From Sanguinoderma infundibulare (lineage: Eukaryota > Basidiomycota > Agaricomycetes > Polyporales > Polyporaceae), in the NCBI GenBank assembly GCA_032821775.1, contig JAVLRN010000009.1, positions 2,356,001 to 2,420,000 of the forward strand: DNA of 64,000 nt, in the 5' to 3' direction. The notes beneath the pieces were generated by a model that was not told the DNA's origin, did no database searches, and was given only the letters and a program-made list of their open reading frames with translations. The position numbers were made by a program, and so were the translations under genes. Below, in pieces: positions 11,228 through 23,713 of this stretch; the stretch's first letter is position 1; every line of letters starts with the position of its first letter.

Positions 11228-14200
11228 CTATGTCCGGGTCCACGCGGAGAGCGTCTGCGCGAACCCGTTCCTGTTCGCCGAGTTCGGGACGGTGCCCTGG
11301 CCGTTCACGCTGAGCATCGACTGGCTCGCGACGGTCGAGAGCAGGTAGACCTCGATGGACGACGCAGAGTCGATGTTGAAGATCTGCTGCTGGCAGTTGA
11401 ACGTCGCCAGGCATGTCTGGCTGTAGTCCTGCATGTTCCGGAAAACAAAAAAAAAACGGAACGGAACGGGGTCAGCAAATAGAGTACAGGTTCGGGACGG
11501 AGCGGGCTCGCGCACCTGGAAGAAGCTGTAGAGTCCGGCACCTGGTGCGTCGGGACGGAATCAAGTCAGTTAGCGATCGGAGGGTTGGGATCGAGGGCCT
11601 GTGGCGTACCGTAGACGAGGATGTTCTGAGAGTTGTTGACGGTCAGTGCCCAGGCTGCACCCGGACCGAAGGCCGGATCCTGATACACCGTGTTAGGAAT
11701 GAACGGAGCAGGTGGGACAGGGTTAGGTTGAAAGTACGGCTGGCAGGGACGGAGGCCATCGTCAGCTGCCAGACCAGAAAAGAAGGGTGCGAGTCATTCA
11801 GGCGCACCGTCTCGGTTTGGATGAGGCCCATGTAGTGGTTTCTTGCGTTGAGGAGGTAGTACTGATAGATGATAGCATGCTCGCCTGCGTACCAAACCTT
11901 CAGCGACGCGCGACGTGCCTGGGGATCATGTCCACTCACTGGCCGTCCCGATCAGCCATACGGGGCCCTGCGACTCGGACATGATTCCACGTCCGGTCCA
12001 GAGGTTTATCTGCGGACCGGAGTCGAGATCGTGATCCGCCGTCCACACCCACAAGCCCTGCAGAGTGGCAGTTGAGTGTCCGTTTTTCCTTGCCACATCG
12101 CTGCAACGCTCACCTCGAGATATGCGCTGGACTGGGGGGTGAGGTGAAGGCCCATGAATGCTGCGAAGCAGTTGTCCCCGCCAGCCCCACTAGTCGGGCA
12201 CTGGCTCGCCTGGAGGTTGGTCCCGGCCTCTGTAGGCAACGATCAGGAGGAGCGCAAGAGCGATATCATCGTGCATACGCACTCCCGCCAAGGATGATGT
12301 GCGTGTCCCAGGCACCAGCAGCACCCTGCTTGCCCGCGGGGTCATGAACGTTCCACTCGACAACGATGGCGCCGGCAGCTACGCGGAGTGCGTCAGGTCA
12401 AGAGTAAACTCTGGAGTGTAACGCACATACCAGGGCCTCGGGTCGAGAAGATCATGTCGGTGATTTCAAGGACGCCCGTAGAGCCCGTGTCACCGGCGCG
12501 GACGACAACACGAGCTGTGATCGTGATCAGTATTATGACGCTGAAATGAAGCGAGACGACTCACGGTTGTTGTAGTCTATAAATACACTGCCAGTCCCAA
12601 GGATAGTGGACCAGGCCTCTCCGACGACTTGAGTACCCGCAGGGATAGTGATGGTGTTCGAAACGACATAAACACCCGCATCGAAGAAGATGATCTTGCA
12701 GCCCGCGAACTACAGATGCGCCCAACCATCAGCCCAAACCGAACGTTTCAGCCCTAGACCAGAACCTGAGACGAACTTTATTGAAGACCGCCTGGATCGC
12801 AGCCGTGTCGTCCGTCTGACCGTCGCCCTTCGCGCCCTGCGACTTCACGCTGACGAACTGATCGGGCGCGTAGTTCTGGTACTGCGGGTGCGTCTTCCCG
12901 AAGATCCTGCCCCTCGAGTCAAGCAAGCTCGGATCCTTGTGGATCGAGTTGAGGCCCGACTGTATGAAGCGTCCGCTGGGACACGTGCCCACGTAGGCGT
13001 TGCCCTGTGCCCACGAGTCGATGATCGTCGTGCCACCACTGAGGACCACGTCCCCGTTGGCGACGCCGACGGCGATGGGGACGTTGTTGAGCCGGACGTT
13101 GTTCAGGACGAGGGCGCCGTGGAGACTGCCGCTGCTCGGTTGCGAGTTCTGGATGAAAATGGGCGTGTTGATGACGACGGCGTCGATGATCGCCTCACCC
13201 CCGACACCTTGGTTCTCCTGAGTCGTGCCGCCGGTACTGATCTGGAAACCGATCGAGCAGTTGTTGATGGTAACCCCTTGCGGAAGGCAATCGGTATTAA
13301 GAAACCTGCAGGACGTGGTAGGGACAACGTACCTTGGAAGGTCCATCCCCAGTTCCACAGTGCAAACACCTATGCCTCGTGAGGTCTTTGGCAGGTTGGG
13401 GAAACGCGAGGGATACGTACACCTAAAATGTGCCCCACGTCAGCGAAGGCGATCGCGCATATATGAGGGTCGACGTACCAATTTGGGCGTTGTTGACCGT
13501 GATGTTGCGAACAGTGAACCTAAAAGGATCGATCAACTATCTGAACGGAGCCAACTCAAGCGGAAGGCTTACTGTTGGTTGCCGACCCACATGCCGTACT
13601 TGCCGCCATTGAACACGAGATCTACCAAAAGGAAATGAAGACCATGTCGACGGAATCGCATCCAACAGTCTCGGACTTACCGCCCATGTAACCGCCACTG
13701 GCGTTGTCCGGTCAGTACAACACGCATCAGATACGAAGCTAGAGCTGTGCAATACCTTCCGTTTTCCATCCAGATACCTGCGAACCGTTGATCATGATCA
13801 GTGATCTGGTTCATGCGACGGACATGGCTGGAACGAACCTTGGTGCGCATTGCCGGGAGCCGTGGACATTTGGAAGACGATGTTGGCCAACGAGGTCGCC
13901 TGCGAGACTTGCCAGTGGATACCCGTGCCGAAGGCGGACGCGGGCAAGCGCGTCGTGTCGAGCCTGAAGTTCCGGATGGCATGGTAGCTACCAGTAAGTT
14001 AGCGGATGTGCACCGCGGGGCTTTTCTAGAAGGACTTACAAGTTGTTCTGGTTCACATACCAGCCAGGATCCGCGTCTATGGATCTGGATCAATGGTCTG
14101 CGTGACCAATAGAACAAAGATGCTTACCGATGATAGCGATGCCCTGGAAGTTCGCAGCGGCGACGAGGGTCGGCATGTGCTTCGCATCTCCGATAAGTTG

Positions 14201-14800
14201 CGTGTAGTAGTACGAGATGATAGGCGACGAGACGACGTAGGTTCTAAGGACGGTCAGCAATGGCGCGAATGGGGAGCAGGAAGATCGAGTTACCCGTTAG
14301 GGAAGTAGACGACCGCCGGGGAGACACTAAAAGACCCAGCTGAGAAGACGCCGCCGGAAAGGGATGATAAGCTTACGAAGATTGACCACACCCGTCCCCG
14401 CAACGGTTTCCGGAGGAAATAGCTGCGCTGTGCATGGAATGAACGTCAGGCACACGCACCACGGGGGAAGCCTCTCACTTGATGGCCGCGGTATCATCGG
14501 TGACACCATCGCCCTTCGCTCCGAAGTCCTGGAAAGGCACTCAGTCGCCACCAACTAGAAGGGCCTAAAGGAGCACAAGAATACTTTGACGTTACGGAAA
14601 ACCTGGTACCCGCTCGGGTTGGGGTTGAACGGCGCGGATCCTTGGTGCTGAATCTGTTCCAGCCAGAACGGCGCAGAGGGCGCAGCAGTACCGCTGGTCA
14701 GCGGCGCAGAGCACGACGTGCCGAGAGCCGAGACTAGCGTTCCCAAGCCTAGAAGGGCGAGCAGGGGAAGGAGGAGAGGACGGAGAGATGGCGCACGCAT
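11228..14800 (-). CDS. GH55 exo-beta-1,3-glucanase, secreted
   Basis: Minus-strand exons: 14800-14585, 14528-14479, 14427-14377, 14326-14294, 14243-14128, 14076-14040, 13987-13839, 13777-13756, 13697-13681, 13621-13573, 13519-13479, 13422-13421, 13369-13333, 13276-12777, 12709-12565, 12514-12431, 12378-12283, 12229-12114, 12057-11940, 11884-11808, 11739-11610, 11541-11516, 11428-11228. They total 2313 nt, 770 aa, normal for GH55. Signal peptide (LLLPLLALLGLGTLVSA). Two right-handed beta-helix halves each begin with the family motif: DFGAKGDGVTDDTAAI near residue 75 and SQGAKGDGQTDDTAAIQ in the middle. GNRCGDGCG, WQVSQATSLANIVF, WNWGWTFQGVTINNC and GEAWSTILGTG also fit. The enzyme would release glucose from chain ends of beta-1,3-glucan outside the cell. 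The 2-nt exon 13422-13421 is required to keep the frame. Confidence 0.9.
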
Positions 14801-17128
14801 CTCGACAAGGCCTTGAGGAAGGGTACCGCTGCGAGGACTTGAGGGAGCTGCAACGTCCTCGATGGCAAACCTCGGGTTCTTTATACAACCTTTGTACTTG
14901 TCCGTCACAAAACTCGCCAAACGTCGTCCCGGAGCGACGACCTTCCATTCATGTGTCAGCCGACGGCAAGAACCGATCGCCATTTACGCCGACGTGTCCC
15001 GAACAACGCCCGAGCACACGCAGCGGTATCTGCTGACAACCCTGAGCACGTTCGGCTGCATTAGGGATGGTTAAGGAACCGAGATGTGTGCACACAACGA
15101 ACCTTTGGTTCGCATGACGGCTCTGGACGAGAGGTGCATCTTCAGCGAGGTCGCAGGCGTGCAGTCAGGGGCTGCTTCGGGATCTCCGGGTTCCACGTGC
15201 GCATGTGAAGTGTGGTGCATGTGATATGGCAGCCTTCGATGGCGGTTCGAGAAGGCTGGAGCACTATGCAAAGAACCTACGCAACGTATGCTGCTTCAAG
15301 AGCCCCCGAAGGGATTCACGGGTGCAGAAAGCCACGGGAGCGAGGACGTGACACCCAAACTGACGTATTCACCCAATTGTGAGTTGGGTCATCACTGAAT
15401 GAAGGGGGATACGTACATGTAGCCTCAGCTCCACCTGACTCGATCCATTAGGGTTGTCTTCGAGAAGCTCCCGCCGGAGGAGTGGAGCGGACCAGATTGA
15501 GTTGTACGCAAACTTTGATCGGTATCGACTTACGCGAGCACCACCATTGCGCCAAAATCGTAGCCGGATCCGTCACAACTCGACGTTCGTGTGAAAGGAT
15601 GAGAGGTGGCCCTAACGAGCCGCTTTAACCTCGGAGGCACAGAGAAACCTCGCTGGGCCCGCAAGCGGACAACCCACCTAATCTGACCTGTTGGCAGAGT
15701 GAAAATTCGATGCGCGCGAGAGTGGGTTACTTGGAAGGCTCACCTCCGTGCTCTCTTCCTTGACGTACGTTCCGTGAGAGGCTCAGTAGCTACCCACAGT
15801 ACGATACCCTGCGGACCTCCAACATGCTGATCCAGGTGCAGCAGACCTTGAAGTTATCAGTCACCGACATATGACACGGAGATACATATCCCACAGCGGT
15901 GGAAAAGGCTTGCGATATGTGGTGATAGCAACCGAAAAATGGGCGACTCGCCACCAGCAGAGACGTAGATCCACAACGCCAACACATTGGCAGTGGGTGT
16001 GCGAGAACCTCTTCTCTCCATGAGTAGCCAAGGTTTCCGAGAACTAACCGCGGACCCAAAACGAATCACACCAATCGACGTCGCGTAACATCATCCAGTG
16101 AACAATGAGATACTTTCCTCGAGTCATGCAGTGTGGCCCGTACCACAGACTCGGTCGCTGCGCGATGGTGGAGGATGAAGACTGAACTACACGCCCAGTC
16201 AAAAATTTTTGATAGTGGTGGGAACTGACTGGCTTTTAACGCACCGTTCGTTGGGAGCCGACATCCCGCCTTAAGTTCGTCAACCATGGAGGCAACCGCC
16301 TCCCACTTTCCCCAGCTTGCCCGGTGAGTCCGGAACTTGGGAATTGATTGCTCGATCGACCTTTGGAAATCCAATGATCGCCCATTGATTTTCCGTTGTC
16401 TTCATGCCCCATCGACTTTTGACGGCACATCCGCTGGAACCCAGATGGATGTCAGAAATGTGACAGCCATTTGTACGTCTAAACCATGCGATGGCGGATG
16501 TGCAAGCCAGAAAAGGGGAGTGGCAGAAACCCGAGCTCGGAGCAGCCACGTCACAAGCACGCTGAATAAGGTAACGGAGACGCCTAAGGGGGGTCAGGAG
16601 ATCGTCGGTCTAGCGTCTACTAATTTGCTGGACAACTTCGATTCCTGATTCACCGTGGCCGGTTCAAGTCTCGACATAGGCCCTGACGCGGGCGACTCAC
16701 CGCAGCTGCTAGCGGATATGTCAAAGCAGCGGGTGCGTCAAAGACTCCTGCGTCTCCAAGAGTGCCAAGGCATTTATGTATATGGTACTCCGCAGGCAGC
16801 ACATCTCGGGAATGACGTCCACATCCTTCTATTCTTGCCGTTATTGTACACTTGACCCTCACTCACCTATCACACGCCAGGCCACCCGTCGCCCTTGATC
16901 AGGCCTTCAATAATCCAACGCGTCGTACCTTCTCCTGTCCTCGTCAATTGCAACGCGGATGGAACACGACCACCTCCTCTTTCGTCCTCGTCCTGTGCAC
17001 CCGATGAGGAAACCTGCCAAAGCTCAATATTGGACCTAAGATTCGATTTTCCTGCCGGACGGGAGCGGGGAGCGAAGGATGGGGTATAAAGAAAGCGGGC
17101 GCACGGGCGAATCCCACGGCACGCCAAC
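14801..17128. other. Intergenic, no gene recognised
   Basis: About 2.3 kb separating divergent GH55 (-) and Rds1-like (+) genes. It should hold both promoters. No recognisable protein, tRNA or repeat was seen. Confidence 0.5.
17085..17092 (+). promoter_or_regulatory. TATA box of the Rds1-like gene
   Basis: TATAAAGA in a GGGG-flanked context, 37-44 bp before the start codon, implying a very short 5' leader. Confidence 0.5.
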
Positions 17129-19261
17129 ATGTTCCGCCTCGCTCTGCCGCTTGTTGTGGCGTCTCTCGCGCTCAGAGCGGTGGCCCTTCCGGCCCCGCAG
17201 ACGAGTACGACGGCGAGTACCCCGACGAGCCTCCCCACGACTAGCCCGCCCCCGACGACCTTCCCAACAACCGTCCCCACGACCTTCCCAACAACCGTCC
17301 CCACGACTTTCCCAACAACCTTCCCCACGACCTTCCCCACGACCAGCCTGACGAGTAGCCCGACAGGCAGCCCGACAAGCAGCCCGACAGGCATCCCGAC
17401 GAGCAGCCCAACGGTTAGCCCAACCAGCCCCACGACCTTCCCGACGAGCTTCCCAACGAGCGTCCCCACGACCTTCCCCACGACCTTCCCAACGACCTTC
17501 CCAACGACCTTCTCCACGAGCTCCCCGACGGGTAGCCCCACGAGTTTCCCAACGAGCTTCCCGACAAGTGTTCCGACCAGCTCCCCGACGAGCAGCCCCA
17601 CGACCTTCCCGACAAGTATTCCCACCAGCTTCCCGACAAGTGTTCCCACCAGCTTCCCGACCACCTCGCCCACGGGGAGCTCGACGAGCAGCCCATTCCC
17701 GACGACGTTCCCGACCAGCTTCCCGACCACCTCGCCAACGAGTAGCCCATTCCCGACGACGTTCCCGACCAGCTTCCCGACCAGCTCGCCGACGAGCAGC
17801 CCATTCCCGACGACATTCCCAACGACATTCCCCACGAGCTTCCCCACGAGCTCGCCGACCGGCACCGCGACGAGCTTCCCGACGACATTCCCCACGAGCT
17901 TCCCCACGAGCTTCCCCACGAGCTCCTCAACGGGCACCACGACCACGCCTTTCCCCACCCCATCACCGACAACGGGCAATCCGACTACCGTTTCGCCGCC
18001 GCCGACCTCAGTCCCTGTCCCCACTCAGACGTACGAACCACCTGCCCCGCCCAACCCGACCACGGTTCCCGAGACGGCGCCGTATACCCCTGCGGGTGGT
18101 CTAGAAACTAACGCGACCGCGCCGTTGTACCGTCCTTTGTCGGACTACGACTTCCAGTCTTTGGTATGTTCTACACGTGTCATCAAAGCGTTGTCATACC
18201 TCATCAATTATCATTCTGTCTTCCAGACATTGGCCCTTTATCAACAATACATCGAGCTCGACGTGTTCCGCTATGCGCTCTCGAACTTCACGGTGATGGA
18301 CTTTGAGGATGCGGGCCTGTCTGCTGATGACCGCTACCTTATCCAATTCATGGCCGACCAAGAGGTCGCTCACACCAACATGCTCACGAACATCATCGGC
18401 GGTATGTCTTCGTTTCCTTTTCGTATTCGCAGTTACTGACTTGGTGGCCTACGCAGTGGGTGTCGCTGCTGGGAGGTGCAACTACACCTACCCATTCACG
18501 ACCGTCCGCGACTTCCTTGACTTCTCGGCGAAGCTCCTTGCCTGGGGCGAGTCGGGCGTGTACGGCTTCCTCGAGCATCTCGACTCGCGCGCTGCTGCGA
18601 ACCTCCTCCTCCAGTCGGTCGCGACCGAGGCCCGCCAGCAGCAGATCCTCCGCCAGTTCGAGGGCCTCTTCCCCATGCCCGTGAATTTCGGGACTGGCAT
18701 CTCGCAGAGCATGGCTTGGACTCTCCTCGCTCCGTACATCACGAACTGCCCCGTAGACAACACCCTAATCGCCTGGCAGAACTTCCCGGCGTTGAACATC
18801 ACGGTGCGCTCGCTGCCCGTCCTCGTCTCCAAACTTCGATTGCTAACCCCAACGCCTCGCAGAACAACCCGAACGCGTCGACCTTATACGGGTTGGACGT
18901 CAACGGCCCCGCCATCACCCACAACCGCTCCGTCCCGCTCTCCCAGCCCGGCTTCGTCGTCGGCCTCTCCTGGGAGAGCCCGGGGGTGTCGGTCGGCCCG
19001 AACGGCTCGTATACGACGAACACGACTGCCACGGGCCCACCTGCCTTCGTCGCGTGGATCTCGCAGCTGAACACGACGTACACGAACCTGACGATGATCA
19101 CGAACAGCTCGGGCGCGACGGCGCAGCCCCAGTTCTTCAACATCATCAACGGCACGACGTACCTCGCCATCGTTGACGACGCCGTGCCCATCACCCCGGC
19201 CAACATCTCGGCGCTGAACGGCCACATCCTCGCGGGCCCGGCCGTCTTCCAGGCCGGCTGA
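17129..19261 (+). CDS. Rds1-like ferritin-fold secreted protein with Thr/Pro/Ser repeat stalk
   Basis: Four exons: 17129-18163, 18227-18401, 18457-18803, 18863-19261; 1956 nt, 651 aa. Signal peptide (FRLALPLVVASLALRAVALP). Residues about 25-300 are low-complexity repeats of TFPTT, SFPTS and SSPTS type, a likely heavily O-glycosylated stalk. The folded part follows: PLSDYDFQSLTLALYQQYIE, DRYLIQFMADQEVAHTNML with the ferritin-like helix residues (Glu, His), FLDFSAKLLAWGESGVYGF, and SVATEARQQQILRQFEG, typical of the ferritin-like Rds1 family linked to stress and sexual development in fungi. The C-terminus is rich in NxT/S sequons. The first intron has no in-frame stop, so unspliced mRNA would still read through. 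Confidence 0.85.
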
Positions 19262-21116
19262 GGAGCGGCCCGGTGTTGCGCGTGTGGGGGTTTTCGCCGA
19301 CGGACTGAAAAAGAGGGTTTCGTCGACTCGTCGGGGTGAAAAGATTTCCGTGCTAAACCACCTTCAAGCGTAACTGTATTTCTAGTCAGGTTGTCATTGG
19401 TTTCGATAGAGGTTCTTTGTGACAATGGAGGACGTGCTCTGCCCCTTTCTCTTTACATATGTACAACCCAGGCTTTGAACTTATAAAGACTGCGAGCAGC
19501 GTGACAGTAGGTTCGGATGACGGAGAGATTGTGCGCGGTCATCGGAATCAACAACCGTCCCCGCCGAGTCACATTTTCGCGCTTGGAAGTCGGAGGGGCA
19601 TGATAAGTTCGGAATACTAATTTTAGTTAGAGATCGGCGGACCTCGCGAGGCGCTGACATTCAAGAACCGGACTGTGACAGCGCTTACCTCTTTCTCTCA
19701 TTCTACTCCTTGCCGCTATGCGACTCATGAGCAACTCTGATCCCAAACTTGGTCTTCTAGAGGTTAACCTTCAGTAAAGGCCATGAGCAAGTACGTGCAT
19801 CCAATCCATCGTTCTTTTATGCCAGAAAGTCTAATGAAAACTGACGCAAATAGTGTTGAAAATACTGTAGAGAGAGGTCACCGAACGCAGTAGGTAGGTA
19901 CAGTATGTATTAAGCGCCTATTTGTTGTTGTTTGCACACAACCGTACACTCCCTTCGAGATTTTTTCTTCTCGTCTTCCCTCAGCTGTTGACACTCCATG
20001 CATCAGACTGAGGTAAGATATGCTTTATTTTCCTGTCCCTAGTGCTATCTGACATGTACTCTACAGGCCCGTCTGCGCTAGATAAATATACACTCAGCTG
20101 TTGACACTTCCGTGCGTCAGACTGAGTCCCGTCTGCGCTAGCCGCCGCCACACGACTTTCTACAAATAGTATGTGCAGAGCACTGAATGCGTGAAGCGAG
20201 CTGTAACAAAGTCTGTGCACCGGTCACCCGTTGTCGGCGCTGCCGTGTTCCTAAACAAGTGCGCCGCAGCAGCCCCCGCCTCTTCATCTTGTCCTCTCCG
20301 CCCGAGGTCGCTTTTGGATAGGGATCGGGTCCTACGGAGATACAAGAGATTTATGGGTTACAGGCGAGTGATCAGTCAGTGCTTTGTGAATTGAAACGTG
20401 CCGCTTTCCCTGCATCGACATCCCACGGTCCAATGTCTGTGCGCCATGCTCATGCCATAGACCTCGAGCGTAGCGCTTCACGGTCTCGGCTGAGCGCTGA
20501 GCGCTGATGCTCAAACACCCGTTTCTGGTTCGTACCCTGTCACGCTGCAGTAAACCACACTGGCAGACAGAAGGACGCTCCCGAAGATGATTTCGGACTA
20601 CCCTCGTGGTGTTGGTGCCTCGTCTGTCGCCGGTCGGCGACATGCACCTGAGCAATAGGCGCATGTCGGCGGCGCGCGTATTGTATTCTGCCTCGCCTCT
20701 GTACTATCATTTGTTGGCGATGCGCTCGTTACGACGAATACCCCAGGTCCGCCATGTCTCAGCTAGCAAGTGTTCCGAGTCCTTCGGTGTTGAAATTGGA
20801 ACTGTATGCAAGACATTGACGCCGTTTTGCGCCAGGCCACAGCGAGTCACTGGCTAGCCGCTTTTGCAGTTTCCCGATCTCTCGAGAAATTTTCGGGACC
20901 GTTACTTCCTTTGGAAGACCCACTGTGCATTTGCTGAACCTTTCCGGATACGTCGCGTAGAAGACAGGCCCTATGTGAGCTCTGGAACTTGGCCGAGCAC
21001 GGAGGTCGCATGGTCAGGATCTCGGGCGCCGCTTTCAAGATGCGCCCAGCTTTGACCCATTCTACCAGCCAGAAGGATGAGGCAGTGGGGTCTCAGTTCA
21101 GCGCATCAACATGCAA
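19262..21116. other. Intergenic with two direct repeats
   Basis: A motif of about 40-45 bp (CTCAGCTGTTGACACT, then GTCAGACTGAG and CGTCTGCGCTAG) occurs around 19979-20085 and again at 20092-20140. No gene is recognised in the rest. Confidence 0.5.
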
Positions 21117-21214
21117 GGCTTTGACCCTCTTCCCCTGACTATGTTGAGTCGAGCAGCCGCCTCCGTGGCTCTCGCTGGGCCTCAAGCTCGCGTCTACGTC
21201 GACCACAATGGAGT

Positions 21215-21222
21215 ATAAAAGG
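21215..21222 (+). promoter_or_regulatory. TATA box of L, right copy
   Basis: TATAAAAG, 55-62 bp upstream of the L start, at the same spacing as in the left copy. Confidence 0.65.
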
Positions 21223-21276
21223 GCCACGAGCGGATCCATGTCCAGCCAGCCACTCCACACGGCAATCCGAACAGCG

Positions 21277-22364
21277 ATGCGGTCCCCCATTCGCTCTCTC
21301 CTTCCTATTCTCCTCGCGGCGATCGCCTTCGCACACTGTGCTAGTGCAGTGTCTATACAGGCACGCGATGTAGAGCTCGCTGTGCACGAGGTCTCGTCGG
21401 ACAAGGTCGTCTTCGAGTACGACGGCGACAAGGAGCTCATGGCTCCGGACGACGTCGAGCTCGTTCGTCGCGCCGGGTGGACCTTCAACAACAGTAGGCG
21501 TTGCACCCGTCTCTACTCACTTCGATCCCATGCTTACTCGTTGCACTGCAGACCAGAAGATGGCCACGGAGACCATCGTCGCGAGTGTCGGTCAGTTCAA
21601 AGCGCTCTTCAATATCAATATATAGTGGTCGCCGTGGCTCATCGTTTCTGGGACGCGATACATAGGTGTTGCGGCCGCTGCTTGTGCGACGGGCAACCCG
21701 GTGAACTGCGCGATCGGCAGCACTTTTGCTGTCTTTGGGGTCTTCTTCGCCGTCTATGCCCTCTCCGATCGGGCAGCGGGAGAGATCGCGAACCCGTACT
21801 TCATCTACCCGCCTACCCCGCACCAGAGCGTGGTGCAGAGGCTCGAGAGCGAGCTCGAAACGGGCAAATGGCACAACGTCGCGCACGTCACTCACCTCGG
21901 GCTCAACCACACCGTCCAGTACTTCAACAATGGCCCGGGAAAGATTCAGAAGTTGCGCGCACGGTACGCAATCCAGTATGCTCCCTGCCTATTGAAACAA
22001 TCGGGCTTACGTAGGCATGTACAGCGGCGTCCCGTTCTGGAACGAGACTCAGGCCGGCCTCGAGGGGCGGAGCGACCCGGACGACGACGGCGGGTTCGTC
22101 GCGGACTACTCGTGGATCAACAACAATGAGGCCGCATACGACTCATTCCACAGCACCTCGGACGGCACGAGCTTCTTTGCGGCCAACGTGGGCGGGTGGA
22201 TGATCGCGACGACGACGATCGCCGCGTGCGCCGAGTTTTCGGACTCGGACGGCGGGCTCGCCAACGGGCTGCTGACGTACGGTTGGAACGACCAGGAGTT
22301 CCAGTGGACGGAGCCTGGAGAGGAGGAGGCTATTTATAACAGGTGTGCCGCTGATGGTGTCTGA
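21277..22364 (+). CDS. L protein, right copy: unknown secreted/membrane protein
   Basis: Four exons: 21277-21493, 21552-21590, 21666-21963, 22025-22364; 297 aa, with exon lengths 217/39/298/340 identical to the left copy. Signal peptide (LLPILLAAIAFAHCASA), GWTFNN, hydrophobic span after AAACATGNPVNC, then GVPFWNETQ, DGGFVADYSW, GGWMIATT and FQWTEPGEEE. Both copies are intact, which argues for retained function. The start is the second in-frame ATG, because the upstream one (21208) lies at the TATA box and is absent from the left copy. Confidence 0.8.
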
Positions 22365-22852
22365 GTAGTACTGTACTTCTCGGTTGGAGTAGGACGCACG
22401 TGTACGGCTAAGGGCACAGTGTCTTGCGCTTTTGTAATTCACTCGTCGTCATGTCATGGCTTTCTTTGTATTTTCTAAACGGGGTCTCGCGTTCAGTCCG
22501 GTCCGAGCCCAAATCTAAGTGGGAGATACTTGTCCCGTCGCCTTGATCGTGGTCCAGAACGATGATTCGGGAACTTACATCGACGAAACGAACGTCCCTG
22601 AGTCCAAGATGCGCCCAAGTACTTTGAGCGGTGAGTCCAACGTGAGTCTGATGGTATAAGTACTGGCCCTGTGGCGCTTGTATTTTATGATATGAATATT
22701 ATACAGTCTAAGACGTCCTCAGGGCGTCTTAGACTTCTGCGCGCGCGCCGATCTGCCCCGAGACTCTCTATATCCACCGAGGCAGCGCATAAAAGGGCTC
22801 TGACGACGTACCCACGGGTGCACTCGACACTACGACCATCACACTGCCGGCA

Positions 22853-23357
22853 ATGTGTTCCTCTTCCTTTGGCTTCATCGCTGCTCTGGTCGCGCTGGCT
22901 TTCGTGAACCCCAGGAGTGCGCTGTCGAACCGGGCACGTCGCGATAGGCTCGGGGACAGCGCGTCCGTCGCCCCCAACCCGGATCTTAAACCCGCTCGTC
23001 GCGGGTGGACCTTTAAAAACAGTGCGCGTTCCATCGGTCGCTCTCACTGAGCATTTACGCTTATTAGTGCGGTACAAGATGAAGGGCTGGTCATGACCTG
23101 CATCTCCGGCGGAGCCGGTTCGTGGTCCATATCACTGACGTTCGGTGTTATTAATCGTGGCTGGACATTCCATAGTTGTCGCGATAACTGCCTGTTCGAC
23201 CGGCGAACCGACCGTTGGCGTGATTGGCATCGCCTACGCAGCGGTCATGTTCGTGTCCTCTGTCGTCCTTTTCCGCGATCGCCCCGATGAGGGAGACTCG
23301 GAGGGCCCGCACACGCCGGGCCCGAAGGAGAACATCGAGCTCGAGCTCGACAGATGA
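22853..23357 (+). CDS. S protein, right copy: short L paralogue
   Basis: Three exons: 22853-23021, 23079-23117, 23176-23357; 390 nt, 129 aa. Signal-like start (SFGFIAALVALAFV), ARRGWTFKN at the end of exon 1, a 39-nt second exon, then VVAITACSTGEP and VMFVSSVVLF, and an acidic tail rich in Glu, Asp, Gly and Pro. Same structure as the left copy at 2443-2961. Function unknown. Confidence 0.7.
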
Positions 23358-23713
23358 CGTACGCGCGGCGTCCACGACAAGGGGCCCAACTAATAGTACT
23401 CCATCGAAACCCTACTAACCTACAAGGTTCTCCTTGGGCCATAGAACCGCGAGTGTAGGCTGATGCATATGCTGTTCCGCTTCTCCCCTCGTTATCGTTC
23501 GCTTGCGGAATATACTTGCTCATCTTTCAGTTCCCTCCCGTATGTTGCAGGGCCGATATGATCGAGCATAGCCGCGAGTTCCTGAGCCGCAGCCCACCAT
23601 TTCCGTCCGGTGCGACAACTATGCTATTGTACAGGGTTCGGAGAACAAGCCTTCTGGTCGAGCACAAGATCTCTGACACGCCGTCGCTGGAATAAACAAC
23701 TGGAAATGTCTAC

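Noticed and set aside
12690..13382. 230-codon plus-strand frame
   Set aside because: Antisense of the main GH55 exon.
16870..18024. 384-codon minus-strand frame with VGKLVGKVVG repeats
   Set aside because: Antisense shadow of the TFPTT repeat stalk of the Rds1-like gene.
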